Below are positions 47,126-60,425 of a DNA stretch of 64,000 nucleotides, piece after piece. Under the pieces are notes generated by a model. That model did not search any database, was not told the DNA's origin, and saw only the letters and a program-made list of their open reading frames with translations. A program made the translations under genes and the position numbers. The stretch is from Gymnothorax reevesii. Lineage: Eukaryota > Chordata > Actinopteri > Anguilliformes > Muraenidae. The stretch covers positions 26,429,719 to 26,493,718 of the forward strand of contig CM056577.1 of NCBI GenBank assembly GCA_029721435.1, read 5' to 3'. The stretch's first letter is position 1; each line of letters opens with the position of its first letter.

Positions 47126-47260
47126 CTTAGTCCAAGTTTAAGTTAACTTAGTCCTTGTATAATGTGACTTAGTCCAATTAGTCCTATTAGTGTTACTTAG
47201 TTTTATTACTGTGGCCTTATATGACATTGTCGTATTAGTGTAAATTAACTTAGTGATGTG
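47126..47260. repeat. cluster of TTACTTAGTCC-like words
   Basis: Six to seven copies of (T)TA/GACTTAGT(CC) occur within 135 bases at irregular 10-40 base spacing. This is not a clean tandem array and no family was recognised. Confidence 0.4.
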
Positions 47261-50224
47261 TAGTCTTATCAGCCCAATATAACGTGGTCCTTCTCAATAA
47301 GTACGCCTCTGTGCATATGCAGATATTTGTATGTTAAATACTGCTAACAGGTTAGCAGTAACAGGAGGGAGAGGGAAAGGCTGTTGGTCTTGGGAACATT
47401 AAATTCCTGCTTCTGTTTTAGTGTTGGCCTTGATCCAGCATTCTGCCTCTGCTTCCTGTTGAACAGGAAGCCATGGGTACAGTCCTCACCATATCTCAGA
47501 ACCTGTAGTCCTAAAGCCTCCACCCTACACCCCCTCCCCTCCTTCCGCGCACGCACCTGCTAACCTGCTTGTAATGTCCCACTCGTACACATGATCAATT
47601 AAGGCCCCACCCCATGACAAGATTTTTAAAGAAGCCATCAAATTTATCCCCATTTCCTAATTTCTTCTTATTCCAGTCTAGAAGAGCTATACCTCTCTGC
47701 TGTGGGATATCTCATGTTGCACCAGTGGTTCCATTTTTCACATTGAAGATCCAAAATGATGTTTGGCCTTTCTGTGTGTATACAGGTCTTACTCACTTAG
47801 ATCGCGGCTCATTAACTCACACATCCTTCAGCCACAGCCGATCAGGCACTCTCACCTAAAGGGAGAGTTTCTGTACTACAGCCATGGGCTGTCATCTTTA
47901 ACTTTGAGTAATGGCAGAGGAAGATTCACCGCCGCCGTCTCCAGCCAAGAGTGCTGATGTGCTGGCTGGCGTTCTCTTATAAATGGATAAAATCCTCCGT
48001 TCTGACTCACAACTACATCAGACCGTAGCGAAACGTTTTCTCCACGGATGCACGAACACTCCTCTGTTTCACTGAATGATTTATTTTTTTATTTCGGGTG
48101 AAAGTGGATTATCGGATTTAAGTTCCACCCGGAGGACGGCGTGTCGATTTTTTAGTCCAATGTCTTGCTCACTGTTGCCCAGCTTATGAAACAATCAAAG
48201 ATATTTGATAAAGTAAAGAATGACACCATTTGGCTGTAGAATTTGGGCGCTTCCAGTTGGCTCATTGAACCGCTGTTACAATGTACGGATTGGTCCAAAT
48301 GTCTGGTATCAAAACCTTTACCATGTAAGATAAATTGGCAGCTTTGGCCAGGCAGCTCAGGAGAGAGGGCCTCAATGTCTGCATCTCTCAGAGAAGGTGG
48401 CCTCAATCAGCTGAATGAGATGGTCTGATTCCACATCAGCAGTGGGCCAGACCAATCACTAAGTAAATGAGGTTATTTTTGTCGAAAATCCCAGGAAATG
48501 TTAAGTAAATGTCAAAGTCTGAATGCACAAATCATTCCTCAAGCTTACTGTGCACTGATGTACAGTACTGTATATTAGACCAAAAGGAACTTCTGCACAC
48601 TGCTCTTGCTGTTAAACTTAGCTTCGGCTTATGAACATAATGACAATGAAGGTTTGAAGCCAGTCTCTTTTTTGCCCGGATTGCTCTGCTTTTTCAGAGC
48701 CAGATTTGCTAATACCTGGCCCATGGGCAAAAATTTTAAGCTAATAAAAAACCAATAAAACAGTCAATGCTTGGCAAAAGTATTTGTTTTGCGCTAGGTC
48801 TTGGTCGTACTCTTGGCTTTGTGAGCACGAATGGTTCTTGCTCCTGTTAAATCAGGCTCCCAGCGGTAAGTGTAAGTGTATGGGGTTCAGAGCCGTGCAG
48901 GATAATTGAGGGGAAAACATCATGTCCACTGCTGTATGCACACAGAGCCTCTCGCTCTTGCGACAGCTACTGTCTGGGAGCTTAATGAGGACCTGCCTTT
49001 GATCATTGCCGACGCAGTTTGATTCCTTGTTTTTTTCCTGCCCCGGCCAAAAAAAGAGAGGAAAGCAGGAAGAGATTCTGGATTGATTTTATCAGCACAT
49101 GGTCGCATGTAATTACTTTCACTGGCCTTGTTTCTCTGCTGGAAGTAATCATTAGCCGCTGTCCTGGACATCCTCTGTAATCCCCTGCTTCGAATGGCGG
49201 AGTACTCAAAAAGCAACCTGTAGTAGCTTCCGGCAACCCTGAACCATTCTGCAATTATTCTGGTGCTCCACTCTCGTGCAACAGGCCTCGAATCCATTAT
49301 TAAAATTGAGCGTTTAATACATTGTTGTAAATATGGGCCAGAACACAAAGGAAAAGTGGGGATAGGATTAATTGTTTTTTTTAAAATCAGTTACGGACTG
49401 AGAAACAGCTGTTTGCATGATTTTGGATTGCGTAGGAAGACAAACACGGAACAACGGACTGTCAATTATTGGGTAAGAAGTTCAAAAGCAGCCGAGCAGC
49501 TGTTGTAAACATCAAAAGAAATGTAGTTCCAAGTGCTCTTGCCAGTACCCTTCTGTAACGCGAAAATCTGGAAGCGGTTTTTTGGGAATCGGCCTATCAA
49601 TTAAAGCCGCCTCTTTAACTCTTGAAGTTGTGACCACGCAAGCATGCGGCATTCTGAACTGTACATTCTGATGTTGACATAACAGTTACGAATGGTGATT
49701 GAAAGCGATGGAATCGCATAAAATCCTCCGAATAAGCTTTGAAAACTCTACTGTTTAAATGGTAAACTGCCTAACTGCACCAAGATGTTCAAGCCATTTC
49801 CCTCTGCCTTCAACAGTTGGCCATCAATTGAATGGTGACCCTGCAAACTTTTTTTGAGAATTCCCATCACAGCCCCGGGTCTGTTTCCTTAAGTACTCCC
49901 AGGACTGATGCCAACTACAGCTGGGCCATGATTTTACATCCACATGCGTGCCTTTAAAAACTTTATATTTATCCACGGGGACAAATCACGGGTATCTTTT
50001 TATACTCTGTCGTAGAAAAAGTACAGTGGGTTAGTGCAGCCCGGAGGAAAACAAACACCCACTATTCTTCTGTACGTCTGCCGCTGTTCCAGCCTAGTCT
50101 TGTAAGGGCTGGAGGCTGCGTACCTGGAGAGTCGCGTTTTGTCTTAATAAATGGACAACACTGAGAATCATCCAAACGGCCTCTTTTCTTTGAGTTGTTT
50201 TTGGTGTTGAATTATTATTATTTT

Positions 50225-50465
50225 TATTGTATCTCCCCAAAGACGATAGTCGGGAGATACTATGGGGCCATCACCACTGCTGCGCTGCAGAGATTTTCTG
50301 TTCCGGGCTGTGGAAGAGACAATTATTACAGGATTTCCTTCTAATTTTGCACAGGTGAAGATATTTATTTGACAATACTCAAGACTGATTTTCAGCCATT
50401 TTTGACTTCCAATATGGCTGTCGGCAGCCATTTTGTCTGAAATTTGGGGATCAGGGAGATACACG
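50225..50465. repeat. probable interspersed repeat (TATCTCC / GGAGATA ends)
   Basis: TATCTCCCCAAAGACGATAG at the left and CAGGGAGATACACG at the right are short inverted ends. The inside carries CCATTTTTGACTTCCAATATGG. It resembles other dispersed fish repeats of this style but is only weakly supported. Confidence 0.35.
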
Positions 50466-50587
50466 AATCATTCCCTGTGGCGACCAAGTTATGTAGTTTA
50501 TTAATTACATTTTTTTTTTATCCTGGCATGTTAGAACATACGGAACAGCATCCCATGAAAGCAAAAAGATATAAGAAACTGCCACTG

Positions 50588-51030
50588 TGTAAGGCCACGC
50601 CTCCAGCCATCCTGCTAACTGGTCTACTAAGACCCAGATTCACTCAGTCTCACTGTGAAGTCTCAAAATTCACGCCTACGTGGCATTGTTAGTCTTTTCA
50701 GACTAATTCTCTATATTTGTGTATCTAACTCTAAACTCTTTAAACATAGTGCTGTTTGCGTATTTGCCAAGCATTTTAATTGTAAGGAACGTCATTTCGT
50801 TTTGCTTTCCTATTAATAATACACTGTGACTGTAGCCGTAGCCCAGACTCTGTATTATTCACAGAGCTTTCTTTGGAACCTCGTTTCCATGTTGTTTTGT
50901 ATTGCAACGTTTGTGCCTTCTGTTGTGCAGTAGGCATAATAAACAGAACCAAGTCCATCCTTGCACCTGAGTCCAGTCTTTATCTTCCTGTGCTCTGAAC
51001 TGCACCACCGACACACGGTCCCCAAATGTT
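50588..51030 (+). mobile_element. LTR, family A copy 3 (forward), 3' limit uncertain
   Basis: It begins TGTAAGGCCACGCCTCCAGC, the same 5' end seen on the reverse strand in the copies at 6191-7333 and 34637-35079. Near its end it has AATAAACAGAACC and CCATCCTTGCACCTGAGTCC, again matching. The 3' terminus and right-hand duplication could not be fixed (left flank CACTG). Confidence 0.65.
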
Positions 51031-52675
51031 CCACTTTCCCATCCTGCCCAGTGCTGACCTCATCCCACACCCACCTCAAAAATATCTCCGGAATTATAGC
51101 ATAGCTATGCTCTATTCTGACAGAACGTAGACTTCATTCTGACGTTAGATTTACTGTATGTCCTCTTTATGGGGAGAGGCAACCTGAGCAATAGCGCCCT
51201 GAGATTTCACAGCTGCCCGGGTTACAACTCTTGGCTCTGTCTGAGGGGAGATTTGTTTTCCTCCAAAGTGGGAGTAATTACACGGTCTGGAAGCGCCACT
51301 AACTGCCCCTCGGCTCCGAGGCTGGGGCACAGTCTGTGACCCCTCTCGCCAGCCATGGTCCTTCGCTGCTCCCAAAATGTGCGCCCACCGGCTGGGCTGA
51401 GGGCGGACCGCAGCGATCGCGAGGCTCGTTATCGCGTTTCTCTGGAGGAAGGGCAGGCGAACTCACGCTATGTGGGCTGGCGCCGTGCTGGCTCTGCGTT
51501 AACTGGGGAGGGCAGTAGTGGATTTAGCTTGTGTCCATTCCAGCACCTCATATATCACCAGTCATAAACATATGCTCAAAACTGGGAGCCAGTTCTCGAT
51601 GCTTATGGCAGAACTTGGCCTTAGCTACTGAGTGAAATAGTCACTGCTAATTGATTTCTTACAGAGTGCATTGGATCTCAATAAGACTCATATGTTCTCT
51701 GATTTGAAGTAATCACCCTTGTAAAATATCATGATACAAAGTGTGGAAAATTAGTCATTGTCTTACAGGCCGTATCTAAAGAAGTTGAATGAAACTGCCC
51801 GTATTATTTTGAAGACTTGCTCTGTTTACTGACAAGATAAACACTTGATTATGAAGAGGTGACAGAGCCATGAATCAATGACACACTCTCGTGAAATCGC
51901 CATGCAGCTGCTCCCATTTTAGTCTACCAATCACTGATGGTATGTCCCTTTTGAGTGATTAATTGGTCATCAATGATAATGACTATGACTGTGATTCTCC
52001 TAGGATTCTGATGTCAGGTGAGAACCCCGAGGACCCAATATCATCATGTGACATTTGTGTCAATGAGTTACCATTGTAGAGTCACACCGTGTTATTGTAG
52101 TGGGTTTTACAACAGACTAAACCCATATGAAGTTCCAGTTGTGCGCCTAAGTACCTTGTACTTCGTCGTCCGGCCTGATCCTTCAGAGTTTATTATCCTG
52201 CAGGATTAATTTTCAGCCTGAATTTTGCAAATCTGATTCTTCTAATTCGAAGCTCATCAAAGATGGCAAATTTGTTTTTTTTGTTTTTTTTTTGCCAGGG
52301 TTGTGGTAAAAAAACTACAGAATATTTGATCACCCTGCATAGCTCCGCTTTAGGCCAGTGATCATACTTTTCCAGACTCACACAAAACTGTCTTTACATA
52401 AATCACGATGACATGGCTTGTGTCTTTTTTTTCCCTTCGTAAGCTGTCATGAACACCATGCTCTCACCCTGCAACAGTAACCTTATAACATGACTTTTAA
52501 AATCTACAATTTGTGGGTGTAAGTTGTACATTTATTTTCATTCTCAGAATAGCATGGCAAACTAGTAATCGGTCTTCACAGAAATACTCTTTTTCGAGTT
52601 TCGGCTCATTACCTACGGCATTCTGGTTAGCCATAGTTCTGTCTGCACCAGACGTTTACGGCCGCGGTGATACAG

Positions 52676-52990
52676 TTCAGATACTGAACCCAGAGTGTCA
52701 AACTGGAGGACCACAGTGTTCACCTCTAGTACTGGAGGAGCACAGTATCGGCTGGTTTAACCCCAGCTCCAAAGAGCGACGGTGCCTGTGGGTTGCACTC
52801 TAGTCCTGGTGTAACTTCAGTCCCGGAGGACCGCAGTGGGTCCTGGCTTAATTTTAGTCCTGGAGGGTTGCAGTGGCTGCAGGTTTAACTCCACTTCTGC
52901 AGTTGCCTCAGTCTCTGCTGGTTTTATTCCTGTCCAGGTGGGCTCCAGTTGATTCACTGTTTGGCGAAGAAGCCCTCCCACCTTGTTCAT
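52676..52990. repeat. degenerate tandem repeat, unit about 38 bases
   Basis: Units follow the pattern TAGTCCTGGAGGACCGCAG, TGGCTGCTGGTTTAA, recurring about eight times with many differences. The unit resembles the conserved core of a dispersed fish repeat, so the array may have grown from one such copy. Confidence 0.6.
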
Positions 52991-53154
52991 TGGCCTGTAT
53001 GGACTGTTCATTGAAAGGAAACCACAAGGTCCTCTAGACTCAGCAGCGCTCCAGTGCTGGAATGCGTCTCCCCCCTATTAAAACATATTCTGGGTCCTCA
53101 AAGCAATGTTAAGCCAGGCCAGTGAAACTTAGACGAGCAGCCGGTCACAAAGGA

Positions 53155-53180
53155 GTCTCTCTCTCTCTCTCTCTCTCTCT
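53155..53180. repeat. (TC)n microsatellite
   Basis: A perfect CT run of about 13 units. Confidence 0.9.
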
Positions 53181-53713
53181 TTGACTGGCAGCAGTGCTAT
53201 TTCAAGGCTGGTGTAGCCGTAGAGAGCTGTGATGCTGTCTGCAATGCATCAGTGGGGAAGAATTTGTCCTCCTCGATGGTGGAGAGAGATGGGGAGCGCA
53301 CCGCCTCGCCCCCCCCCCCTTTTTTTTTTAACTAGGGAAGACACTCCAGCTTCTTATTACTGTAAACACAGAGAGCTAGACCTCTGCCAAAGCTTTTAAT
53401 TTTTGCTCCTCGGGAAATAAAAAGAAGGCACAAAGAAGAATTAGTTTTATGTGTGCCTCGCCGAGTAATTTTAAAATGATTTTAAAAGCCGAGGAAGTGG
53501 AAACCCGGTCAACATGGCGACTATCAGTCTGAAGCTTGATGTTGGTTCAGCTTACTGTGATTATATTCCAACTGCTCCGACTACAGCTCGCTTGCCCGTC
53601 GTGAACGAGTGATCAGGATTGAACTGGAGAGTGATGGCACCTTCACTGGGCCACTTCAATGTCCGATCGCTTGCTGTCCTGGAGTCTGAGGGAACTCCCC
53701 TCCCCCCTCCCCC

Positions 53714-53740
53714 CTCCACACACACACACACACACACATC
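53714..53740. repeat. (CA)n microsatellite after a C-rich tract
   Basis: CCCCTCCC runs are followed by about 12 CA units. Frames here are artefacts. Confidence 0.9.
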
Positions 53741-54049
53741 TCAAAGTTTTTATTGGGCCAAAGATCTGCAGCCGAAATCTGATCACTCTGAGTGGAGACG
53801 AGTGCACAGAGGAGGGGAGTGAGGGGTGATGTAGAGTTCATTGTTTTACTGTGAGCGGGACGGACCAACTGGCTGTGAGAGCAGGGGGGTGTTAAGAGGG
53901 GTGAGGGGAAATTTGGGCGGAGTATGACGAGAACTTGGACCCCCTATCGTACCTTGGCTTCCCCCCTGCTGAAAACAGGGCCTTGACCTGTCTAAACCAA
54001 CACAGTCATCAAGAAAATTTGGTTTATTGGGAGTTCCACAGCCAAGAGA

Positions 54050-54162
54050 GCAATTATTTCATTATATATAGATTTAAATTTTGTCTCAAAATATTCTGAA
54101 AATATTCGAAAGTGGAAGAAGGTAGGACGGGGGCAACATCTTTTCCACAGTACTGTACTGTT
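54050..54162 (+). mobile_element. Tc1-like right-end relic
   Basis: TAGATTTAAATTTTGTCTC, then GAAGGTAGGACGGGGGCAA and TTTTCCACAGTACTGTA follow the order of the right inverted end of the element at 41772-43381. Only the end survives here. Confidence 0.45.
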
Positions 54163-55078
54163 GTGTAGGTTTTCTATGCATCCTTAAAGCACATACCTTA
54201 CAGCAGCTGCTCCAGGTCCTGTTGACCTGCTGATAAAGTTGAGTCAGGCTCGCTGAAGTGGGTTTGAAATGAAAACTCGCTGGATCTCCAGGAACAGAAA
54301 TGCTGTCACTGGCCTGAAGGACAGTTGTGATGATCAGTTTTCCTGTTTTATTTTTCTCATAAAAATTTTTCCAAACTTTCTGGCTGAAGTTTGTCAGTGG
54401 TCAGGGGTCAATGATGGCTGAGTCAAGATGACATATCTGCTTTCGTCAGGCAATAACTTCATTTAGTGTTGACAGGCTGTTCTGTTATTCTGTGACACTG
54501 AAACTTTAGGTCTTTGCCAGTCTGAGTGAGAGGCCTCTAATTAATACTGCTGCTCAGGCCAACATAGCTGTATAGGATTGCATTTAGTGGGCTATGCAGG
54601 AAAGCTAGTGTCCACTGCCTGTTTTTTTTTAATGATTAGGCTATGCTAGTACTGTTTGGAATGAAATACATTGTCAACCAGGATTACATTCATTTGTGCA
54701 CTGGCAGACATAATAGTGGTATTATTTCTCCAGTTATGTATCCTGTACATATCAGAGGTGAGTACTTTCTGCAAAGGCTTTGCAGTTACGGGAAAGGCAG
54801 TGTTATCTATGCTTTTGCAGGAAAAAAGAACAACTGCATTTGCCGGGATGAAAAGTTGCAGACGGAGTCCTGATACTTGTGAAAATGTCACCTTCTCCCC
54901 CTCACTCCTCTTTTCTTTCAATACTTCTGCAGAGGTGCAGTCACTGAGCTGAGGACCTCTCGTTGTGGGAAAGCTTCAGTGTTTCATCCAGCTGTGGACT
55001 CTTTCTGCTGATATCACTCATCAGACCTGCCTCCTGCCTGTTGGCTTGTGCTAATTAGCTGACATGGGCAATTAGAAC

Positions 55079-55265
55079 CAGAGGTGGACATTCCAGTGCT
55101 CAGAAAGTCCTGCCATGTTTACTTCCATCACGGAGTGCAAACAGCTTAAATCACAACTATGTACTTCATTTTGGCTGAAGTGTTGTTACAATAAGCAAAT
55201 CCAGGTGGCTGGAACCAAAGACTGGGGAGGACTTTTACTTTCTAAACCTGGATTGTCCACCTCTG
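55079..55265. mobile_element. hAT-type MITE, second copy (CAGAGGTGG ends)
   Basis: The left end CAGAGGTGGACATTCCAG is mirrored by CCTGGATTGTCCACCTCTG. Inner parts AGAAAGTCCTGCCATG and GGACTTTTACTTTCT match the copy at 20203-20371. Flanks ATTAGAAC and ACTGAAAC agree at five of eight bases. Confidence 0.78.
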
Positions 55266-55439
55266 ACTGAAACCAAATATACTGCATGAATTTTGTTTTT
55301 TTGAACCTTAATTGTCCAGCTCTGTGCATAAGGTAGCAAAGCCTTGCAATAGCACAGCAGGAGAAAAGTCTTTTTTACAAAGTTAACTTCCTGCAGTAAA
55401 TTATGGGCTGTAAAACGAAACTGTCCTGCGTGCTGTCAC

Positions 55440-55665
55440 TATCTTTCAAAAATTGGGAATATGGATGGTTGGGGGTTCGATTCTCAGCCACGCCATTACT
55501 GGCTATTGCCAGAGGTTTGCATGATCGAGGCACAGGGAGTGAGGCCTCATTAGGACTAATAAGGGTGAGGTTGGTTAAATTTGTTAGTCGCTCTCTAGTG
55601 GCCACATCCTGGTCGGCCAGGTACCTCTCAGTATACGAGTCAAATATACGCTGACTGCGTAAATT
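55440..55665 (+). mobile_element. tRNA-like SINE copy
   Basis: A B-box-like GGTTCGATTC is at 55474-55483, and the 3' part carries CTCTCTAGTGGCCACATCC, TGGTCGGCCAGG and TACGCTGACTGCGTAA. That tail recurs at 34535-34636. The A box and the exact 5' end are not clear. Confidence 0.45.
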
Positions 55666-56301
55666 CTCCAATGGCATAGATGGGGTGTAGTTATTAGATG
55701 GAGTGCTTGAATGTGTTTAGAAGGATGGGCCAGTCCCCAAGTGAGTTGGACGAATCACGGGCTACAACATTTGTCCTTCTCCTGAGTGGATGGAAGTTGG
55801 TTGCTACAGTGGACTAAAGAGTTTGGCTGTGTTCGGCCTGGGAAAAAAACAGGGAACCCCCCCCAAAAGAGGAATGTGGATGAGAGGGTGGTGTCGGTGA
55901 ACAAGTTTGTGAAGACGAGCTTGGCTCAGCAGGGGTTGTGACAAACCAAAAAAATGTGTAGGGTTTGCAGTCTCGCAATGCCCATCCTGTACCTTTAAAA
56001 CAAAACAGAACCAAAAGAAAAAAAATGTTCCAGCTGCTTTGGTAGCAAGCTGCTAACTCCTGCTGTGAGTTGGAAAATTGCCATTTAATAATATCATAGG
56101 TCATAATTCCATCCTGTTTCCCCATAACCCCCCTGAGGAAGGCAGACGGGCCGACCTTAACACCTGATTGAGCTGCGCATTCCTCCATACTGGCGAGAGG
56201 TTCGGGGGAACACACAGGCCCTGTTCCTTGTTAGTTTGTGCTAACTACTTAGTGGTGAAGCTTTTTTTTGGCAGGTCCTTAGTGAGTGTGTGTATGGTAT
56301 T

Positions 56302-56326
56302 GTGTGTGTGTGTGTGTGTGTGTGCG
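56302..56326. repeat. (GT)n microsatellite
   Basis: About twelve GT units. Confidence 0.9.
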
Positions 56327-58200
56327 TGAAAATGAGAAACAGGGAGTGTTTGCATGTATTGAAGCGTGATGTCGGGCTGTTTTTGGAAGAGTACTTAATT
56401 AAGGAGCTCCATCTGGAGGACTGCTGCAGAACAGTGCATCGGTCTTGAGCACTGGTTTATTTATGCAAATACTGTGTTATCATTTCCTTGTGCTGACTCC
56501 CAATGTTCTGTAAGCTCCATAATGCTTGGGATAGAGTTACTTTTTAGCCCGCTTGGCCATCAGCCCAATTCAGGTTATGCTGTTGTTAAATGCCGTCACG
56601 GTGGTCTGTCATGCGTCCATGTGTCCATAAACTTTTTCCTTGTCAGCGCTCTAGCACCTTCAGTTTTTGACGGATCCTTTTCTATATGCATACATATATG
56701 AGATGAAAATCTAGGCCAAGTTTGACTTTGGCCATGTTGCAATAGGCCTAGCAGGTGCACTGGCTCTGCCACTATTTTTTTCTTCCTGATTTGTCAATGT
56801 GGATGTGTAATCAAACAGTTCACCATAGTGATTATATAGATGAAGGCTGAAGTGCATAATCTATTCATAAAATGCATAGTCATGAAGCCTGGCCAATGAC
56901 ATGGCATACTTGCTCCCAGGACAGCCTTTATGCATTCACCAATCAGATTTGAGAGCCAATTTACATATCTGGACCACAGCACGACAACGAGCAGATGAAT
57001 GAACCTTAGATGTTTAAATGCAAGGAAGAGAGCTGCCAAATAAAATGAAACCTATGCGCTGTGTGTATTACAGGACATTAAAATAGCGTTGTACTAATCC
57101 AGGTGACAGAGAATTGTGAGCAGAATTTCCTTTGGAGACTGACTTGCCAGAAAGGTGTCACAATGCATAATTGCTCGAGCTGGACAGAGTTTTGCGCAGC
57201 TCATTAAACAACCACCAACCGTTTCAGGAGGAGTGGGGTTGCCATAAGTTCAAGAGCTCATGTTCCTGATTGAAGTAGCATGCCTTAATTTCTCTCTCCG
57301 TGCCGCGAATATCTCTCCATTCATCCGTCCCCTTCTCCAGCTGTGCGGGAAGCTAGCGGCGTTTGAAGGCGGAAAGCCCTATTGTTTTTCAAAGGAAATG
57401 TCTCGCAGGTGGCTACGCTAACAGCACCTGACGTGCTTCGGAGCAAAACATGAGACTCGAAAGGACCTCAGCTGGCCTGCAATGTCCTCATAACCCCACT
57501 CATGAGAAGCAAAGAGGGGCTCAGGGTCAGGAAATGAAACCGATGTAATTCAATAATCAAAATAAATACTACAGGGGATTACGTACCCACCTGCTACTGA
57601 AATAATACCTCAGCAGAAAATTGGTAGTCAGACAGGTCTGTTTCGGTGCATTTTCTGGTACTATCTTGGAGAACTTTCTTTCTTTAAATGACACATAAAC
57701 TCATAAAGGGGCTTGTGCTCAACATAGGCCATGTGAACCTTGAACCTCATTTAAACTGCCACTTCCTCACTACATTACAATACTACTTACCATCAAATTA
57801 AGAGTTAAATATTCAGCAATATTTATATCAATATTATTTTTTTTTGTTGCTGTTAGTCCTTTGGAAGGGGGAGCTTGGTGTGTTATTGCATTATCAAATT
57901 GCTTTGATCTTCCTAAAGACCATTTCTTCATGCTGAAGATAACAACAGAACATAGTTGTTAATAATGAAAAAATGTAGGGAGTGACCTTTGTAATTGCTG
58001 CTGTTATAGTTTGTCTGTCAAGCACTTTTCAGGTTGGTATCTTCCATGGGATTCTTGGGCGAAAGATTTGAAGGTGGTAACGAGTAAAGTCTGACCTGGC
58101 GCCATTCATTAAGAAACTGCATCTGCTCTGTGTGGAGCCAGGGATGGAGTAGCCAAGCCCCTGATTTCGGTCTGCCCCAACAATCCCTTTAAAGGGTTAA

Positions 58201-58898
58201 TGTCACGACGCATGGTGAAATAACATAACCACTAGAGAGTGTTCAGTTTATGGGACGTCTCACAACTCTTGTATGAATACCTCTTGTGTCTCCTCCCATC
58301 CAGCATCTTACATGACTCTTAGAAGTATTGTCTCTTTTGATTGGCTGATGTCCCGCGTGCTTCCATCACCAGCCGTGTTCCATTTATATTTCCCTTCCCT
58401 CAAGTGTGTGCTGACGTGTTTATACCAACAACTTTGAGTTTACAAGTTGCTGGATTGTCACTTGCTATATACCCTTTAGCCACCAGTCAGTATTTACAAA
58501 AGTATTTGTAAAGCTCTTCATCTTCAGTAATCATTCGAACCTCAATGAAAGCGATTTACAGAAGTTCTCTTCCTTGGTCTATCAACAGGAACAAGCTCCC
58601 AAGCTTAACTCTCGATCTCCAGGATTGAGACCACAATCCTTTTAATGATGCCTTAGTCTGTTCATCCGCCCAGTTTATTAGGAACAGCGTCCCAAGCCTC
58701 CCGTGCTCAGCAGGACTAGGTTGCGTTCCTGAGAATCTCCACTGCTTCCCACAAGCTCCCTGCACCCCTGTTATATCTGAATTGAACTGTGTCATTTTGC
58801 TCTGGGCTCTGTCTGTCTGTTTACTGTATTACTGTCAATAAACCTACGACTGGATTGTACTCTTCTTTTTCATTCGGTTCCTGGTCTGGATAATAACA
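58201..58898 (+). mobile_element. candidate solo LTR (different family)
   Basis: The segment starts TGTCACGACGCATGG and ends GGATAATAACA. It has a TATA-like TTTATATTTCCC at about 58383, and AATAAA at 58837-58842 about 55 bases before the end, the order expected of an LTR (promoter, poly-A signal, CA end). Flanking GTTAA and GGATG do not match, so boundaries are unconfirmed. An alternative start is TGTTATAG at 58002, which pairs with the TAACA end. Confidence 0.4.
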
Positions 58899-59507
58899 GG
58901 ATGCATATATACAGTTCAACTGTGTATACGGTGAGCCAAAATCTTATGCCATATATGTGAATTGCTTTCTGTTGGGTTAATAACTCTGAACAGATGAACA
59001 ACTTGAAATAGCTGAGAACAGCATAGTACGTCGGGTGATGATTATTTTTGGAGTTTTCTCGAAATAATCTTCTGTGGATTCATCATCAAGCTCCCAAATA
59101 TTTTTGCTCCCGCTTTTAAAATTTTCTCCATTTACTGTGGCAATTTTTTCCGCAAGTTGAGGATTCATCATGAAACTCTTACCGAGGTGGAACGGGGCTT
59201 TCTCATTATTAAAAGTAAACACATAGAAAGTGATAGCCAGCAGAGTAGCGTGTTAGCACAAGTGTATGAAGCGAGGGGAGCCTTTCGCACATGTCTGTTT
59301 GCTTTAGCCAAAAATGAAGGCAGATGCTGTACGCTGTGTGTGTGGTTTGGAGGATATTGGCCTGACTTTTATTAGGGGGGTGGAGTAGCAGGAGGTGGGG
59401 GGGGGGGATCGTAAAGAAACGGGGTGTGAACTTACAACCTTGGAGGCGTCCCGCACGATTGCTGCTGGTACTGGCTCTGCTCATTCTGTGCTTCTGCGAA
59501 TACACAA

Positions 59508-59870
59508 GCTTACAGATAAACACACACATATACACATACGCACATGCACATACGAACATAAATAGACACGCAGGCATTTGCACGCACATGCAGTCATACA
59601 CACATGCACACACAGGCATTGACACATACACACGCATGCACACAGAGGCCTGTACACTCATGCATGCACACATACGCATTGAAAACACACAACGTACATA
59701 TACATGCACTCATGCTCACATATGCTCATCCCCACATGTCTATTCAGGCATAAACAAACGCACGTGCATGCACATACAAGCATGCACATTACGTGCACAC
59801 ACACTCACATGCGCAAACTCTTGCATGCACACGCACATGCAAGTGCTCCCACATTCACACCCATAAACAC
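59508..59870. repeat. CACATG/CA-rich low-complexity tract
   Basis: About 360 bases are dominated by CACACA, CATGCACA and CATACACA words, one strand nearly G-poor. The 146- and 166-codon open frames across it come from this composition and are not genes. Confidence 0.85.
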
Positions 59871-60149
59871 AGAAAAACACGGACTCCTTAAAGTGCCAGT
59901 AAATACCTTGCATGTCTTCAATGATATCTCAATTGTGAAAACATATAAAAATGGTATCAGTAGGTAGGGAAATCATTCATCTTCACATCGATATGTTATA
60001 CAAATTTTTACGACATTGAAAAATATGGATTTTGATGTTAAAAACTCACTCAACCCTCAAACTGTCGCGCGAGCGAAAATGTGATGTCATTACAGTAAGT
60101 TCCCTTTCTTGTGTACCACGTGACGTGTGACGTAGCACACAAAACAGCA

Positions 60150-60323
60150 ATGGCGGAAAGAATTAAGTTGACAGCCTCGGAGAGAAAACGCCGGAAAATT
60201 GCCCTTGATGCCAAAAGAAGACGCTCCCTAGTATATATTGGGAGTGCTATTGATCGGTGGAAGAGTCTGAGAGAGCCACTGGGCATTGACAATGAAGAGT
60301 TGGCCCTAACTTTGATGGATTAG
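60150..60323 (+). CDS. 57-codon ORF in the TTAA transposon (probable first exon)
   Basis: The protein starts MAERIKLTASERKRRKIALD and is very basic in residues 4-25 (a likely nuclear-localisation stretch). It then contains a WKSLREPLGIDNEELAL segment resembling a short helical motif seen near the N-terminus of many fish transposon-linked proteins; that likeness is from memory. The stop TAG at 60321-60323 overlaps a strong splice donor (GTAAGT begins at 60323), so in a complete element the frame could splice onward as ...LMDY. ATG context is AGCAATGG. It is probably not a free-standing host gene. Function unknown. Confidence 0.5.
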   Translation: MAERIKLTASERKRRKIALDAKRRRSLVYIGSAIDRWKSLREPLGIDNEELALTLMD

Positions 60324-60425
60324 TAAGTTGAAATACCGTGTTGGTTTTTCTTAGCAACATTTCTCACGCTACTCGAGTTCATAAAAGTATACAATGTAAA
60401 TGGTAGTCTGCCTCGAATGGGGGAA

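Noticed and set aside
31835..59500. FBXL7 F-box or LRR exons within the window
   Set aside because: No stretch translating to the expected Ser/Pro-rich, F-box or leucine-rich-repeat sequence with splice sites was found.
59209..59866. Long Cys/Val-rich and His/Thr-rich ORFs on both strands
   Set aside because: They come from the CACATG-rich low-complexity tract.
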